Below the pieces are notes generated by a model. It saw only the letters and a program-made list of their open reading frames with translations. It had not been told where the DNA came from and did not search any database. Below, in pieces: positions 1 through 6,411 of a stretch of DNA of 7,876 nt. The position numbers and the translations under genes were made by a program. The DNA is from Planctomycetaceae bacterium. GTDB taxonomy: Bacteria; Planctomycetota; Planctomycetia; Pirellulales; Thermoguttaceae. Position 1 is the first letter of the stretch, and every line of letters begins with the position of its first letter. Location: positions 1-7,876 of the forward strand of contig WRCR01000172.1 of NCBI GenBank assembly GCA_009783865.1. The letters run 5' to 3'.

Positions 1-189
1 ATTCGGTAAACCCCGAAACGCTGTTTCCAAACCATGCCCGCCGAGCATTTTCACCGAAGTATCCTGATGAATGGCGACTTTCCACACTTTATCATCGGCG
101 GCATATACACCGGAAGACAATGCGCCGGTAGACAGCGCGGCAACTCCGGCGGCTTTCAAAAACGTTCTGCGGGTATGAACATGTTCCAT
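1..189 (-). CDS. Tat-signal protein, probable Gfo/Idh/MocA oxidoreductase (3'-truncated by window edge)
   Basis: This is the first 63 codons of a gene that runs off the left edge of the window. The protein begins MEHVHTRRTFLKAAGVAAL, a textbook twin-arginine signal (TRRTFLK, then a hydrophobic Ala/Leu stretch) with a likely cleavage site near VYAAD at residues 31-35. After it comes KVWKVAIHQDTS and then GGHGLETAFRGLPN. The GHGL-[DE]-T-x-[WF]-x-x-x-P pattern resembles the start of the nucleotide-binding domain of planctomycete Gfo/Idh/MocA proteins, but the expected glycine-rich loop after the first strand is not clear here. The start codon lies one base after the TAG stop of the M14 peptidase gene, with an AAGGAAA about 15 nt upstream inside that gene, so translation is probably coupled. 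The Tat signal is well supported. The enzyme family is inferred from about 30 mature residues and could be another exported domain. Confidence 0.7.
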   Translation of the reverse strand, partial: MEHVHTRRTFLKAAGVAALSTGALSSGVYAADDKVWKVAIHQDTSVKMLGGHGLETAFRGLPN

Positions 190-190
190 A

Positions 191-1441
191 CTATTTTTTC
201 TGTGTTTCCTTTTTATGCGTTTCCAAATGAATTCGCATCGCATGGGCTAAATCGCGTCCCAAAAAACGAAGTGCATCGGCATCAACAACTACCCCCGATG
301 CATTGGCATAAGGAATTTCAATGGTGGAAACAAAAGCATGGTCGGGAAACGTCTTTATCGCCCATATCTTGCTCTGCAACATACCGGGTTTGACATTACC
401 GGCAGTATTCCAGCCCGCGCCGAATGGAAGATTGAAGGATTCCTTATACGGAATGGGGCCTTTCTTTTCCTTTTCAAGAATTTTGCAGAACCTCTGCACT
501 TTTTCCCAATTTTCTTTCATTACCGGGTCATCCAAAGGCGGACCAGTGAAATAGATGGATTCAGTTGTGTTATTCTCTGGTTGATTCCCCGACGGCTGCG
601 CCCGCAAGCCGGGACCGTGCAAGTCGAGAGAAAAGAGCGGTTTGCCGTTTTGCCAAAGCGGAACCTGTTCGGTAATCGCCCGAACTTCAGGATAAATCTT
701 CTGTATGTAATCCCGATTGTGGTCATGCGGCTTGCGGTTCTTGCCGGAGTCGCCGTCTTCGACACCGTCCTTGTCAACAAACGGCACAATGAAGAAATCG
801 CAATGTTCCCGCAGCCATTTGCCGTCGTCCGAATCGGAAAGAACCGTTTCGAGAATTCCTTCCAAAGTATAAGACGCTGACATTTCGCGGGCATGATGCC
901 GAACAGTGAAAAACGCTTTAAAATCGGCATCGTTTCCTTTGCCGGGAATTCGAAGCAGTTCAACTTTACGTCCTTTTTTCGATTGACACAGCGTTTCGAT
1001 TTTCAGGTTTACGTTGTCTTTGTATTTTTCAAGGAAGCGGTTCAAGTCCCTTGCGGTGTAATTCATCACGGCACTGAACAGGACTTCCTTTTCGTCTGCC
1101 CCGAAGACGTACTGAAACTTTGTTGCGGGGAAACCGGTCTCATCGCTGAGCCAACGCCAAGTGACTCCGTTGTTGCTGCTGACCGCCGGACCTCGGGTAC
1201 TGAGATTAGCACCTTTTGTCAATTCAAAATTCAGTGTCCGTCCTTCGGCTCCTTTGATACGAAACGACCAGTAAAAATCCGGTGTGTCGTTGCGGAGGTC
1301 GCGTTCTAAACGCACGGTATCGCCGTCAATTTCTGCAACGATGATATTTCCGCCGGGATAATCGGCATCGATTTTAATGTCGGCAGCCGCCGCAATAACA
1401 GTAAATAACAGCAAAAGTGCCGTCGTCAATAAATATCTCAT
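191..1441 (-). CDS. Secreted M14-family zinc metallocarboxypeptidase
   Basis: The product is a 416-residue predicted exported zinc peptidase. A Sec signal peptide covers residues 1-20 (hydrophobic core LLTTALLLLFTVIAAAA, cut likely near Ala-Ala-Ala-Asp). Residues about 25-130 look like the beta-sandwich found ahead of the catalytic domain in cytosolic-carboxypeptidase-like M14 proteins. The catalytic domain follows from about 145. The zinc ligands are visible: H183 and E186 in HHAREMSASY and H275 in SLDLHG. N242-R243 in HDHNRDY match the substrate carboxylate-binding pair, and E375 in VSTIEIPYA matches the catalytic glutamate. All key residues are present, so it should be active; the expected reaction is removal of C-terminal residues from peptides or proteins, or an amidohydrolase variant. 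The start is fixed by AAGGAG (1449-1454) 7 nt before ATG and by the signal peptide. It lies 47 nt after an oxidoreductase gene and one base before the next gene. The substrate is unknown. Confidence 0.88.
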   Translation of the reverse strand: MRYLLTTALLLLFTVIAAAADIKIDADYPGGNIIVAEIDGDTVRLERDLRNDTPDFYWSFRIKGAEGRTLNFELTKGANLSTRGPAVSSNNGVTWRWLSDETGFPATKFQYVFGADEKEVLFSAVMNYTARDLNRFLEKYKDNVNLKIETLCQSKKGRKVELLRIPGKGNDADFKAFFTVRHHAREMSASYTLEGILETVLSDSDDGKWLREHCDFFIVPFVDKDGVEDGDSGKNRKPHDHNRDYIQKIYPEVRAITEQVPLWQNGKPLFSLDLHGPGLRAQPSGNQPENNTTESIYFTGPPLDDPVMKENWEKVQRFCKILEKEKKGPIPYKESFNLPFGAGWNTAGNVKPGMLQSKIWAIKTFPDHAFVSTIEIPYANASGVVVDADALRFLGRDLAHAMRIHLETHKKETQKK

Positions 1442-1488
1442 GAGAGTACTCCTTGGACTTCAATGTAAAAGCAGATTTCTATGCGAAC

Positions 1489-3015
1489 CTATATTGTTTC
1501 CGGCACAACAAACGGTTTCCGGTATTCCCGTGTCATCATTGCGGTTGCCGCTTCGTTGCCGATGAAGGTCTCTTTTTCGACATCGATATTAAGCAACGGT
1601 CCCATCGACAGCGGCGTGCGTTTCAAATCGACTCCGTTGTCTTCTAAATGTTTCAGGGTACCCGCCAAAGTCGCTTCATTGTCGTCAAGCGATTTTATAT
1701 TTCGGACGGCACGCTTTAACTCATCAGCGGAAACCTTGTTATTTTCACCGAGATAATACGAAATATTGCCCAGATGAGCAAGAGCAACTGACAGAGTTCC
1801 GCAGCGGACACCGGCATTAACTCTTTTCGGGTCTTTTGCAATAACCGCATCGAGAAAATTAGCGACGTGCCTTTCGGGAAGTTCACCTTGCGCAAACATC
1901 CTGCCGGTGGAATCCGCACTTTTGAATTCCTTGACAGGTTGTCCCTTCGAGTCGTACACGTAGGACATTGCAAACGTATAAGGATTTTTGTGCCAGCCCT
2001 GAACGGCATAACCGTTGGTACCATAAGCGACAGCACCGGTGATAACTCCCCGTTCCGGGTTGCCGGGAATCGGATAAAAATCCGTTTCGAGACCGCGAAC
2101 TTCAAAGACCAAACTCTTGTCGCCGAAATCGTAAATGGCTGTCGAGGTATTAGCGGTATCACCTGCGTCAACATAATTCGGATTCTTCGTTTCAACATCG
2201 TAACCTACCCGTCCGCCGTAGGTTATGACCGATTTCGGGAAACGGTCAACGTTCAATAGCCAGCGTCCGACATCGATTTGATGCGCTCCCAGATTTGCCA
2301 TATCGCCGTTGCCGTAAAGCCGCTGCCAATGCCAATCGTATTGAAAACTGCGTCTCGTGATGGGCTTGAGCGGTGCAGGTCCAGTCCAAAAATCGTAATC
2401 GACACTTTCGGGAACCGGATATTCGCCAAGCGGTCCGATGGTCTTTCGCCGCCGATAACATATTACACGCACAAACTTAACCTCACCGATGCCGCCGCTG
2501 CGGACAACCGAAATGAGTTCGTTAATGTTGGTCGTTGAACGGCATTGCGTTCCCGTTTGGAACACTAAACCGGTTTTTTGAGCAAGGGCGGTTATTATCC
2601 TGCTTTCGTGAAGATTATACGTTACCGGCTTTTCGATATAACAATGTTTTCCCGCCTGCATTCCCCAAATAGCGGTCAGCGCGTGCCAATGATTCGATGC
2701 CGCACAGGTTACGATGTCAACAGATCTATTATCAAGTGCCGGTCGGAAATCAATCAGCGGTTCTGGACGATAACCGAAGGTTTTTTCCGTACTCTCGCAG
2801 ACCGATTTAGCACGGTTGAAATACGCATCGGTTACATAAAGAACCTTTGAACGTGTATCCTTACTGAACAAACGGGCATGCGCTCCACCCTGACTGCCGG
2901 CACCGACAACCAGAACGCCAAGTTTTTCATTGGCACCAAAGGCAGTACCTGGAATAAGCAGCGGAACAGATACCGCCGCCGCGGCTGTCTTGATGAAGTT
3001 TCGGCGCGTTATCAT
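1489..3015 (-). CDS. Tat-exported Gfo/Idh/MocA family oxidoreductase 2
   Basis: The 508-residue product belongs to the family of NAD(P)-dependent sugar and polyol dehydrogenases. The N-terminus MITRRNFIKTAAAAVSV is a Tat signal, with cleavage likely near TAFGANE (residues 24-30). The Rossmann domain starts with GVLVVGAGSQGG (glycines 38, 40, 43). The cofactor-site motif E128-K129-P130 lies in HCYIEKP, with K129 the expected catalytic lysine, and H245 and D248 in GAHQID are the expected active-site pair. The C-terminal part carries the long alpha/beta domain and a YRKPFVVP tail common in planctomycete members. The start ATG overlaps the stop of oxidoreductase 1 as ATGA (3012-3015), with AAAGGGG 8 nt upstream, so the two are translationally coupled. 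It aligns without gaps to its neighbour through about residue 310, a clear tandem paralogue. Tat export of a family member with bound cofactor is known for Zymomonas glucose-fructose oxidoreductase; here it is inferred. The sugar substrate cannot be assigned. Confidence 0.9.
   Translation of the reverse strand: MITRRNFIKTAAAAVSVPLLIPGTAFGANEKLGVLVVGAGSQGGAHARLFSKDTRSKVLYVTDAYFNRAKSVCESTEKTFGYRPEPLIDFRPALDNRSVDIVTCAASNHWHALTAIWGMQAGKHCYIEKPVTYNLHESRIITALAQKTGLVFQTGTQCRSTTNINELISVVRSGGIGEVKFVRVICYRRRKTIGPLGEYPVPESVDYDFWTGPAPLKPITRRSFQYDWHWQRLYGNGDMANLGAHQIDVGRWLLNVDRFPKSVITYGGRVGYDVETKNPNYVDAGDTANTSTAIYDFGDKSLVFEVRGLETDFYPIPGNPERGVITGAVAYGTNGYAVQGWHKNPYTFAMSYVYDSKGQPVKEFKSADSTGRMFAQGELPERHVANFLDAVIAKDPKRVNAGVRCGTLSVALAHLGNISYYLGENNKVSADELKRAVRNIKSLDDNEATLAGTLKHLEDNGVDLKRTPLSMGPLLNIDVEKETFIGNEAATAMMTREYRKPFVVPETI
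3012..3015 (-). other. ATGA start-stop overlap between the two oxidoreductase genes
   Basis: The TGA stop of oxidoreductase 1 (3014-3012) and the ATG of oxidoreductase 2 (3015-3013) share two bases within ATGA. This arrangement usually means the second gene is translated by ribosomes finishing the first, giving roughly matched amounts of the two paralogues. Confidence 0.9.
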
Positions 3016-4526
3016 AATTCAAACCCCTTTCTGTATTCATTACGGGCCATCAGTTTGTTTGCTTCTTCATTGCCGGCGAAGACCTCTTTTTCGGTATCAA
3101 TATTGAGCGTTGCTCCAAGCGACAGCGGTGTGCGCTTCAAATCAACGCCGCTGGTTTCGAGATGTGTAAGCATTCTCGTCAGCGTTGTTTCATTATCATC
3201 GGCGGACTTGAATTTTTGGACGGCTAGTTTCAAATCGTCTTTTGAAACCTTGTTATTCTCGCCAAGATAATATGAAATGTTGCCGAAATGTGCAAGAGCC
3301 GCCTGAATCTCTCCGGTTCGGGCATCGGTTGTCACCATTTTCGGATTGTTAGCGATAACGGCATCGATGAAATTAGCGATATGCCGGGTGTGCGCATCTT
3401 CCGTCGGTGCGGTTTTGCCGGAGGCATCCACGCTCTTGAATTCCTTGATGAGGTTTCCTTTCAAATCACAGATGCAGGACACGGAATTGATGTTTCCCCG
3501 ACCATACGGTGCCTGAAAACCGTAACCGTCGGTTCCGTAAAACACGATTCCTATCATTGTCCCGACCTTGTTTTCTACGGGATAGTACGGCGGCGATTCC
3601 AGACCGCGAACCTCGCAAACGATGGTTTTGTCACCGTAGTTGTAGATAGTAATCGATGTGCTGGCGGTGTCGCCTGCATCGATATAATTCGGATTTTTCA
3701 TTTCAACGTCGTATCCCAGCCGTCCGCCGTAAGTGATGACGGTCTTCGGGAAACCGCTCAAGCCGAGAGCCCAATGTGCGATGTCCAGCCGATGCGAACA
3801 CTGATTTCCCAAATCACCGTTTCCATAGAGACGCTGAAAATGCCAATCGTAATGAAACTCCCGTCTCGTAACTGGTTTAATCGGCACGGGTCCGCTCCAA
3901 AGGTCGTAGTCAACACCTTTTGGTACCGGATAGTCGCCGGGCGGTCCGATGGTTTTTCGCGGTCTATAACCGACTATTCTCGCCAGTTTCACTTCGCCGA
4001 TGCTGCCGCTTTTGATAGCGTCAACAAGTTCGTTGGTGTTGGACGTTGAACGCCGCTGGGTTCCCGATTGAAAAACGAGTCCCGACTTCTTCGCGGCGGC
4101 GGTCATTATTTTCCCTTCGGCGAGGGAGTATGAAGTCGGCTTTTCAATATAGCAATGTTTTCCCGCCTGCAACGCCCAAATGGTCGTCAGCGCGTGCCAA
4201 TGATTGTTCGTTGCGCAACAGATTGCATCAACGGATTTGTCATCGAGTGCCTTGCGAAAGTCGGTCAACGCTTCTGGACGTGAACCGGCTTGCTTTTCAG
4301 TGTCGGTGCATACTTTTTGCGCCCGACCATTATCGGGGTCTGCAACGTAAAGAATCTTGACGCGGGATTCGTTTCGCCACAAACGGCTGAGATAAGTACC
4401 TTGTCCGCCGACACCGATGAGAGCGACCCCGACCCGTTTATCCGCAGCAAAGACGGTCTGCGGAACAAACAACGGAACCGCTACCGCCGCAGCGGCTGCG
4501 AGAAATGTTCGTCGATTTTGTTTCAT
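3012..4526 (-). CDS. Tat-exported Gfo/Idh/MocA family oxidoreductase 1
   Basis: The 504-residue product is a paralogue of the following gene. The Tat signal is NRRTFLAAAAAVAVPLF, with likely cleavage at TVFAADK (24-30). The nucleotide-binding loop is GVALIGVGGQG (glycines 38, 40, 41, 43). E128-K129-P130 and the H245/D248 pair (CSHRLD) occupy the same positions as in the paralogue. Identity is 29 of 40 residues over 91-130 and 39 of 60 over 221-280, by hand count. Around the active-site pair the two differ more (NQCSHRLDIAHW against NLGAHQIDVGRW), as do the segments after residue 310, so they may act on different substrates. The start has AAGGAAA (4533-4539) 6 nt upstream. It follows DUF1559 protein B by 30 nt and ends in the 4-nt ATGA overlap with oxidoreductase 2. 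A periplasmic role is inferred from the signal peptide; the substrate is unknown. Confidence 0.9.
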   Translation of the reverse strand: MKQNRRTFLAAAAAVAVPLFVPQTVFAADKRVGVALIGVGGQGTYLSRLWRNESRVKILYVADPDNGRAQKVCTDTEKQAGSRPEALTDFRKALDDKSVDAICCATNNHWHALTTIWALQAGKHCYIEKPTSYSLAEGKIMTAAAKKSGLVFQSGTQRRSTSNTNELVDAIKSGSIGEVKLARIVGYRPRKTIGPPGDYPVPKGVDYDLWSGPVPIKPVTRREFHYDWHFQRLYGNGDLGNQCSHRLDIAHWALGLSGFPKTVITYGGRLGYDVEMKNPNYIDAGDTASTSITIYNYGDKTIVCEVRGLESPPYYPVENKVGTMIGIVFYGTDGYGFQAPYGRGNINSVSCICDLKGNLIKEFKSVDASGKTAPTEDAHTRHIANFIDAVIANNPKMVTTDARTGEIQAALAHFGNISYYLGENNKVSKDDLKLAVQKFKSADDNETTLTRMLTHLETSGVDLKRTPLSLGATLNIDTEKEVFAGNEEANKLMARNEYRKGFEL

Positions 4527-4555
4527 TAGGTGTTTCCTTTTTACTGTGTTGTCTT

Positions 4556-5725
4556 TTACAGTGTTACTGATTCTCCGCCGTCAATACTTCCCATTGCGCC
4601 CCAAATGCCCCAAGGCGACGGACCTGACACATAGCCGCTAGCCGCCGGAAGGAATCGGACGTTGGTAAAGGGACCATCGTCAATCGTTTCCGAAACGAAA
4701 CGTCCGCTGCCGTCCATTAGGACAACATTAACTCCGCCGGAATGATAACTCGTCAGCGTAGTTATTGTAATATAATCCCTCGTTTCATTATAGCATGAAG
4801 CGGAATTCGGTGAATATACGGTCGTAAAAGGTGTATGCAGCGGGGTACCGACAAGCCAGTTCGAACCGCTAGATGAAGATAACACTGCCGCGCCGGTTAA
4901 AACGTACTCATTGCCCTTGGCAAAAGCCCGGCAAACGCTCCTGTCCAAAATGTAATCAGGATTACTGCTGGAAGTCAAACCTATCGAACCGCCGCTTGTA
5001 ACCTTCACTTGGGCATCCCTCACCTTTGCGGAGTCGGATACAGACGACCCTTGATAGCCGCCAGGATGAAGACAACGCTCGCCGAACATCAGCGTATTGC
5101 TTGTTCCGTCCTTAATTCCTGATATATTGTAAAAAGTGTAATGCCCGAAAGGTCCCCGATGTCCCCGTCTCTTTGTTACGGCATCGGCATGATTTGGACC
5201 AAGCATCACGTTGCCCACGGGATTATCGCCGTTGTTATAGCGGTAATTCGTTCCCGGACAGGTGTCTCTATTCTGTGTTCCTGCGCCCGGGTCCGAAGGA
5301 CAAAACAGAAAAGATGTTTTTGCCAACAGAGGAGAACCCGGCACGAAACCGGCACCGGCTGACCACCAACTAGTGCCCCCGGTTAGAACCGTAGTTGCTG
5401 TAGTAACGGAGCCGAGATTCGTTGCGGTAATGTAATCATGAAGCGCGCCTTGTTCGAGGTACGGCAAAAGGGCAACGAAGATACTGAAGCGGTAGTAGTT
5501 GTCCGTAGTCGGTCCATACGGACCGCAAGCACCGGCGGGCAAAGCATCGGCAGCATCGTGGTAGTTGTGGACGGCAATTCCCAATTGCTTCAATTTATTA
5601 GAACACTGCATTCTTCTTGCCGCTTCGCGGGCTGCCTGCACCGCCGGCAAAAGCAAAGCAATCAACACGCCGATGATTGCAATGACAACTAAAAGTTCAA
5701 CGAGAGTAAAAGCATAACGTCTCAT
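4556..5725 (-). CDS. DUF1559 domain protein B with prepilin-type N-terminus
   Basis: The 389-residue product begins MRRYAFTLVELLVVIAIIGV, a type IV prepilin-like leader of five residues (cleavage expected between A5 and F6) with the conserved Glu at mature position 5 (E10) and a hydrophobic helix to about residue 30. AAREAARRMQCSNKLKQLG and the NYHDAADALPAG segment follow, which mark the DUF1559 family. Later hallmarks are FCPSD (141-145), a DGTSNTL motif (206-212), YHSGGVNVVLMDGSGRFVS (about 327-345) and a C-terminal VRFLP/GAMGSIDGGES tail. The family is greatly expanded in planctomycetes and thought to be a pseudopilin-like surface or periplasmic protein; its function is unproven. AAGGAG at 5732-5737 is 6 nt before ATG. 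It is a clear paralogue of the first gene of the operon and lies 44 nt after the lipoprotein gene, making a DUF1559-lipoprotein-DUF1559 block. Confidence 0.92.
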   Translation of the reverse strand: MRRYAFTLVELLVVIAIIGVLIALLLPAVQAAREAARRMQCSNKLKQLGIAVHNYHDAADALPAGACGPYGPTTDNYYRFSIFVALLPYLEQGALHDYITATNLGSVTTATTVLTGGTSWWSAGAGFVPGSPLLAKTSFLFCPSDPGAGTQNRDTCPGTNYRYNNGDNPVGNVMLGPNHADAVTKRRGHRGPFGHYTFYNISGIKDGTSNTLMFGERCLHPGGYQGSSVSDSAKVRDAQVKVTSGGSIGLTSSSNPDYILDRSVCRAFAKGNEYVLTGAAVLSSSSGSNWLVGTPLHTPFTTVYSPNSASCYNETRDYITITTLTSYHSGGVNVVLMDGSGRFVSETIDDGPFTNVRFLPAASGYVSGPSPWGIWGAMGSIDGGESVTL

Positions 5726-5769
5726 AAATATCTCCTTGTAATGAAATAAATACTACGGCAAAACAAACA

Positions 5770-6303
5770 TCATTCGTCGGCAAAAATATCTTTTGCCGCT
5801 TTTCCAAGGTCATACGTTGCGGCAGCGGCAGGGATGTCAACCTCCAGTGTTGTCGTGTCAACATTCGTGAATGATTTTTCAACTACCGACCAGGAACCTC
5901 TTTTTTCTTTGGACGCTTTCTGCTGCCATTCTTCGTATCCCGGTGCGCCTTCCTCAACCGGAGGACCTAATTTGCTCGGCTCGGTATAAATCTTCTTAAC
6001 AACGACTTTGTATTTGCCTTTTGGTGCGCCCTTGTATTTTCCATTTGTGTACAATTCAACGGTGCCTTTTTCGTCTGTGATTCCCGAAGGATACCATTTT
6101 GACCCGTCGGTTGGGTTCAGCGTTACCATAGCACCGTCTAGCGGCTGTCCTTCTTGTGTAAAAGTCAGAGCGCAGGGTGTTAGTTTCGGTAAATCCGAAG
6201 GAAGCGCAGGACCGCTATTGCATCCTGAAAGAGACAGCAGACAGCAGACGGCAGACGGCAGCAAGAAGAAAGAAATCAGACGGCAGATGGAAGATAGTTT
6301 CAT
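5770..6303 (-). CDS. Small lipoprotein with carboxypeptidase-regulatory-like (transthyretin-fold) domain
   Basis: The 177-residue product has a lipoprotein signal: MKLSSICRLISFFLLPSAV, then CCLLSLSG and the lipobox L25-S26-G27-C28, so Cys28 should be lipidated. Residues about 41-105 fit a small beta-sandwich of the carboxypeptidase-regulatory type: EGQPLDGAMVTLNP, SGITDEKGTVELYT and GAPKGKYKVVVKK show the usual G-x-P-L-x-G-A, T-D-x-x-G and P-x-G-x-Y-x-V steps. The rest (108-177) is charged, with an IPAAAATYDLGKAAKDIF tail. Such lipoproteins are common next to DUF1559 genes in planctomycetes; a joint role at the cell surface is inferred. The signal peptide is partly built from heptamer repeats (residues 15-24 and 7-9). 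No Shine-Dalgarno sequence precedes the ATG, since the upstream 50 nt is a different AT-rich heptamer repeat, so initiation may depend on the upstream gene or be weak. No better in-frame start keeps the signal peptide. Confidence 0.85.
   Translation of the reverse strand: MKLSSICRLISFFLLPSAVCCLLSLSGCNSGPALPSDLPKLTPCALTFTQEGQPLDGAMVTLNPTDGSKWYPSGITDEKGTVELYTNGKYKGAPKGKYKVVVKKIYTEPSKLGPPVEEGAPGYEEWQQKASKEKRGSWSVVEKSFTNVDTTTLEVDIPAAAATYDLGKAAKDIFADE
6233..6292 (-). repeat. Heptamer (GACGGCA) tandem run in the lipoprotein signal peptide
   Basis: On the plus strand four contiguous units run from 6233 to 6260 (GACAGCA, GACAGCA, GACGGCA, GACGGCA). After an 18-nt interruption come a fifth exact unit (6279-6285) and a decayed one, GATGGAA (6286-6292). 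It is the same unit as in the leader of DUF1559 protein A in another phase, here in direct orientation only. In the gene it reads LPSAVCCLLS at residues 15-24 and CRL at 7-9, forming much of the hydrophobic core ahead of the lipobox. Confidence 0.8.
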
Positions 6304-6307
6304 TGTT

Positions 6308-6411
6308 AGTTAATAGTTAATAGTAAGAATAGTTAATAGTAAGAAAAGTTAATGTCGGATAGTGAAAAGTGGACAATCGCTTGCGAAACTATTCACTATT
6401 CACTGTTAACT
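6308..6411. repeat. Second heptamer family (AGTTAAT / ATTCACT) filling the intergenic gap
   Basis: On the plus strand AGTTAAT occurs at 6308, 6315, 6331 and 6347, with AGTAAGA at 6322 and 6338. AGTTAATAGTAAGAAT is thus repeated directly with a 16-nt period (6315-6330, 6331-6346). At the other end ACTATTC, ACTATTC, ACTGTTA and ACT run from 6388 to 6411, the reverse complement of AGTTAAC and AGTGAAT units, so the gap is an imperfect inverted repeat. The centre (6354-6387) holds ATAGTGAAAAGTGG and a small perfect hairpin, TCGCTTGCGA (6377-6386). The TAG stop of DUF1559 protein A (6412-6410) falls at the edge of the right-hand block. Confidence 0.8.

Noticed and set aside
338..880. 180-codon open frame on the plus strand
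   Set aside because: It lies antisense within the M14 peptidase gene and is explained as a mirror of its codon use.
3288..4049. 253-codon open frame on the plus strand
   Set aside because: It is fully antisense to oxidoreductase 1, whose motifs and paralogue are clear, and its translation shows no recognisable domain.
5726..5769. Internal promoter ahead of DUF1559 protein B
   Set aside because: The 44-nt gap is AT-rich, but no well-spaced -35/-10 pair better than chance was found; it mainly holds the ribosome binding site.
6377..6386. Rho-independent terminator after DUF1559 protein A
   Set aside because: The TCGC-TT-GCGA hairpin has only a 4-bp stem and no T-run follows it on the minus strand.
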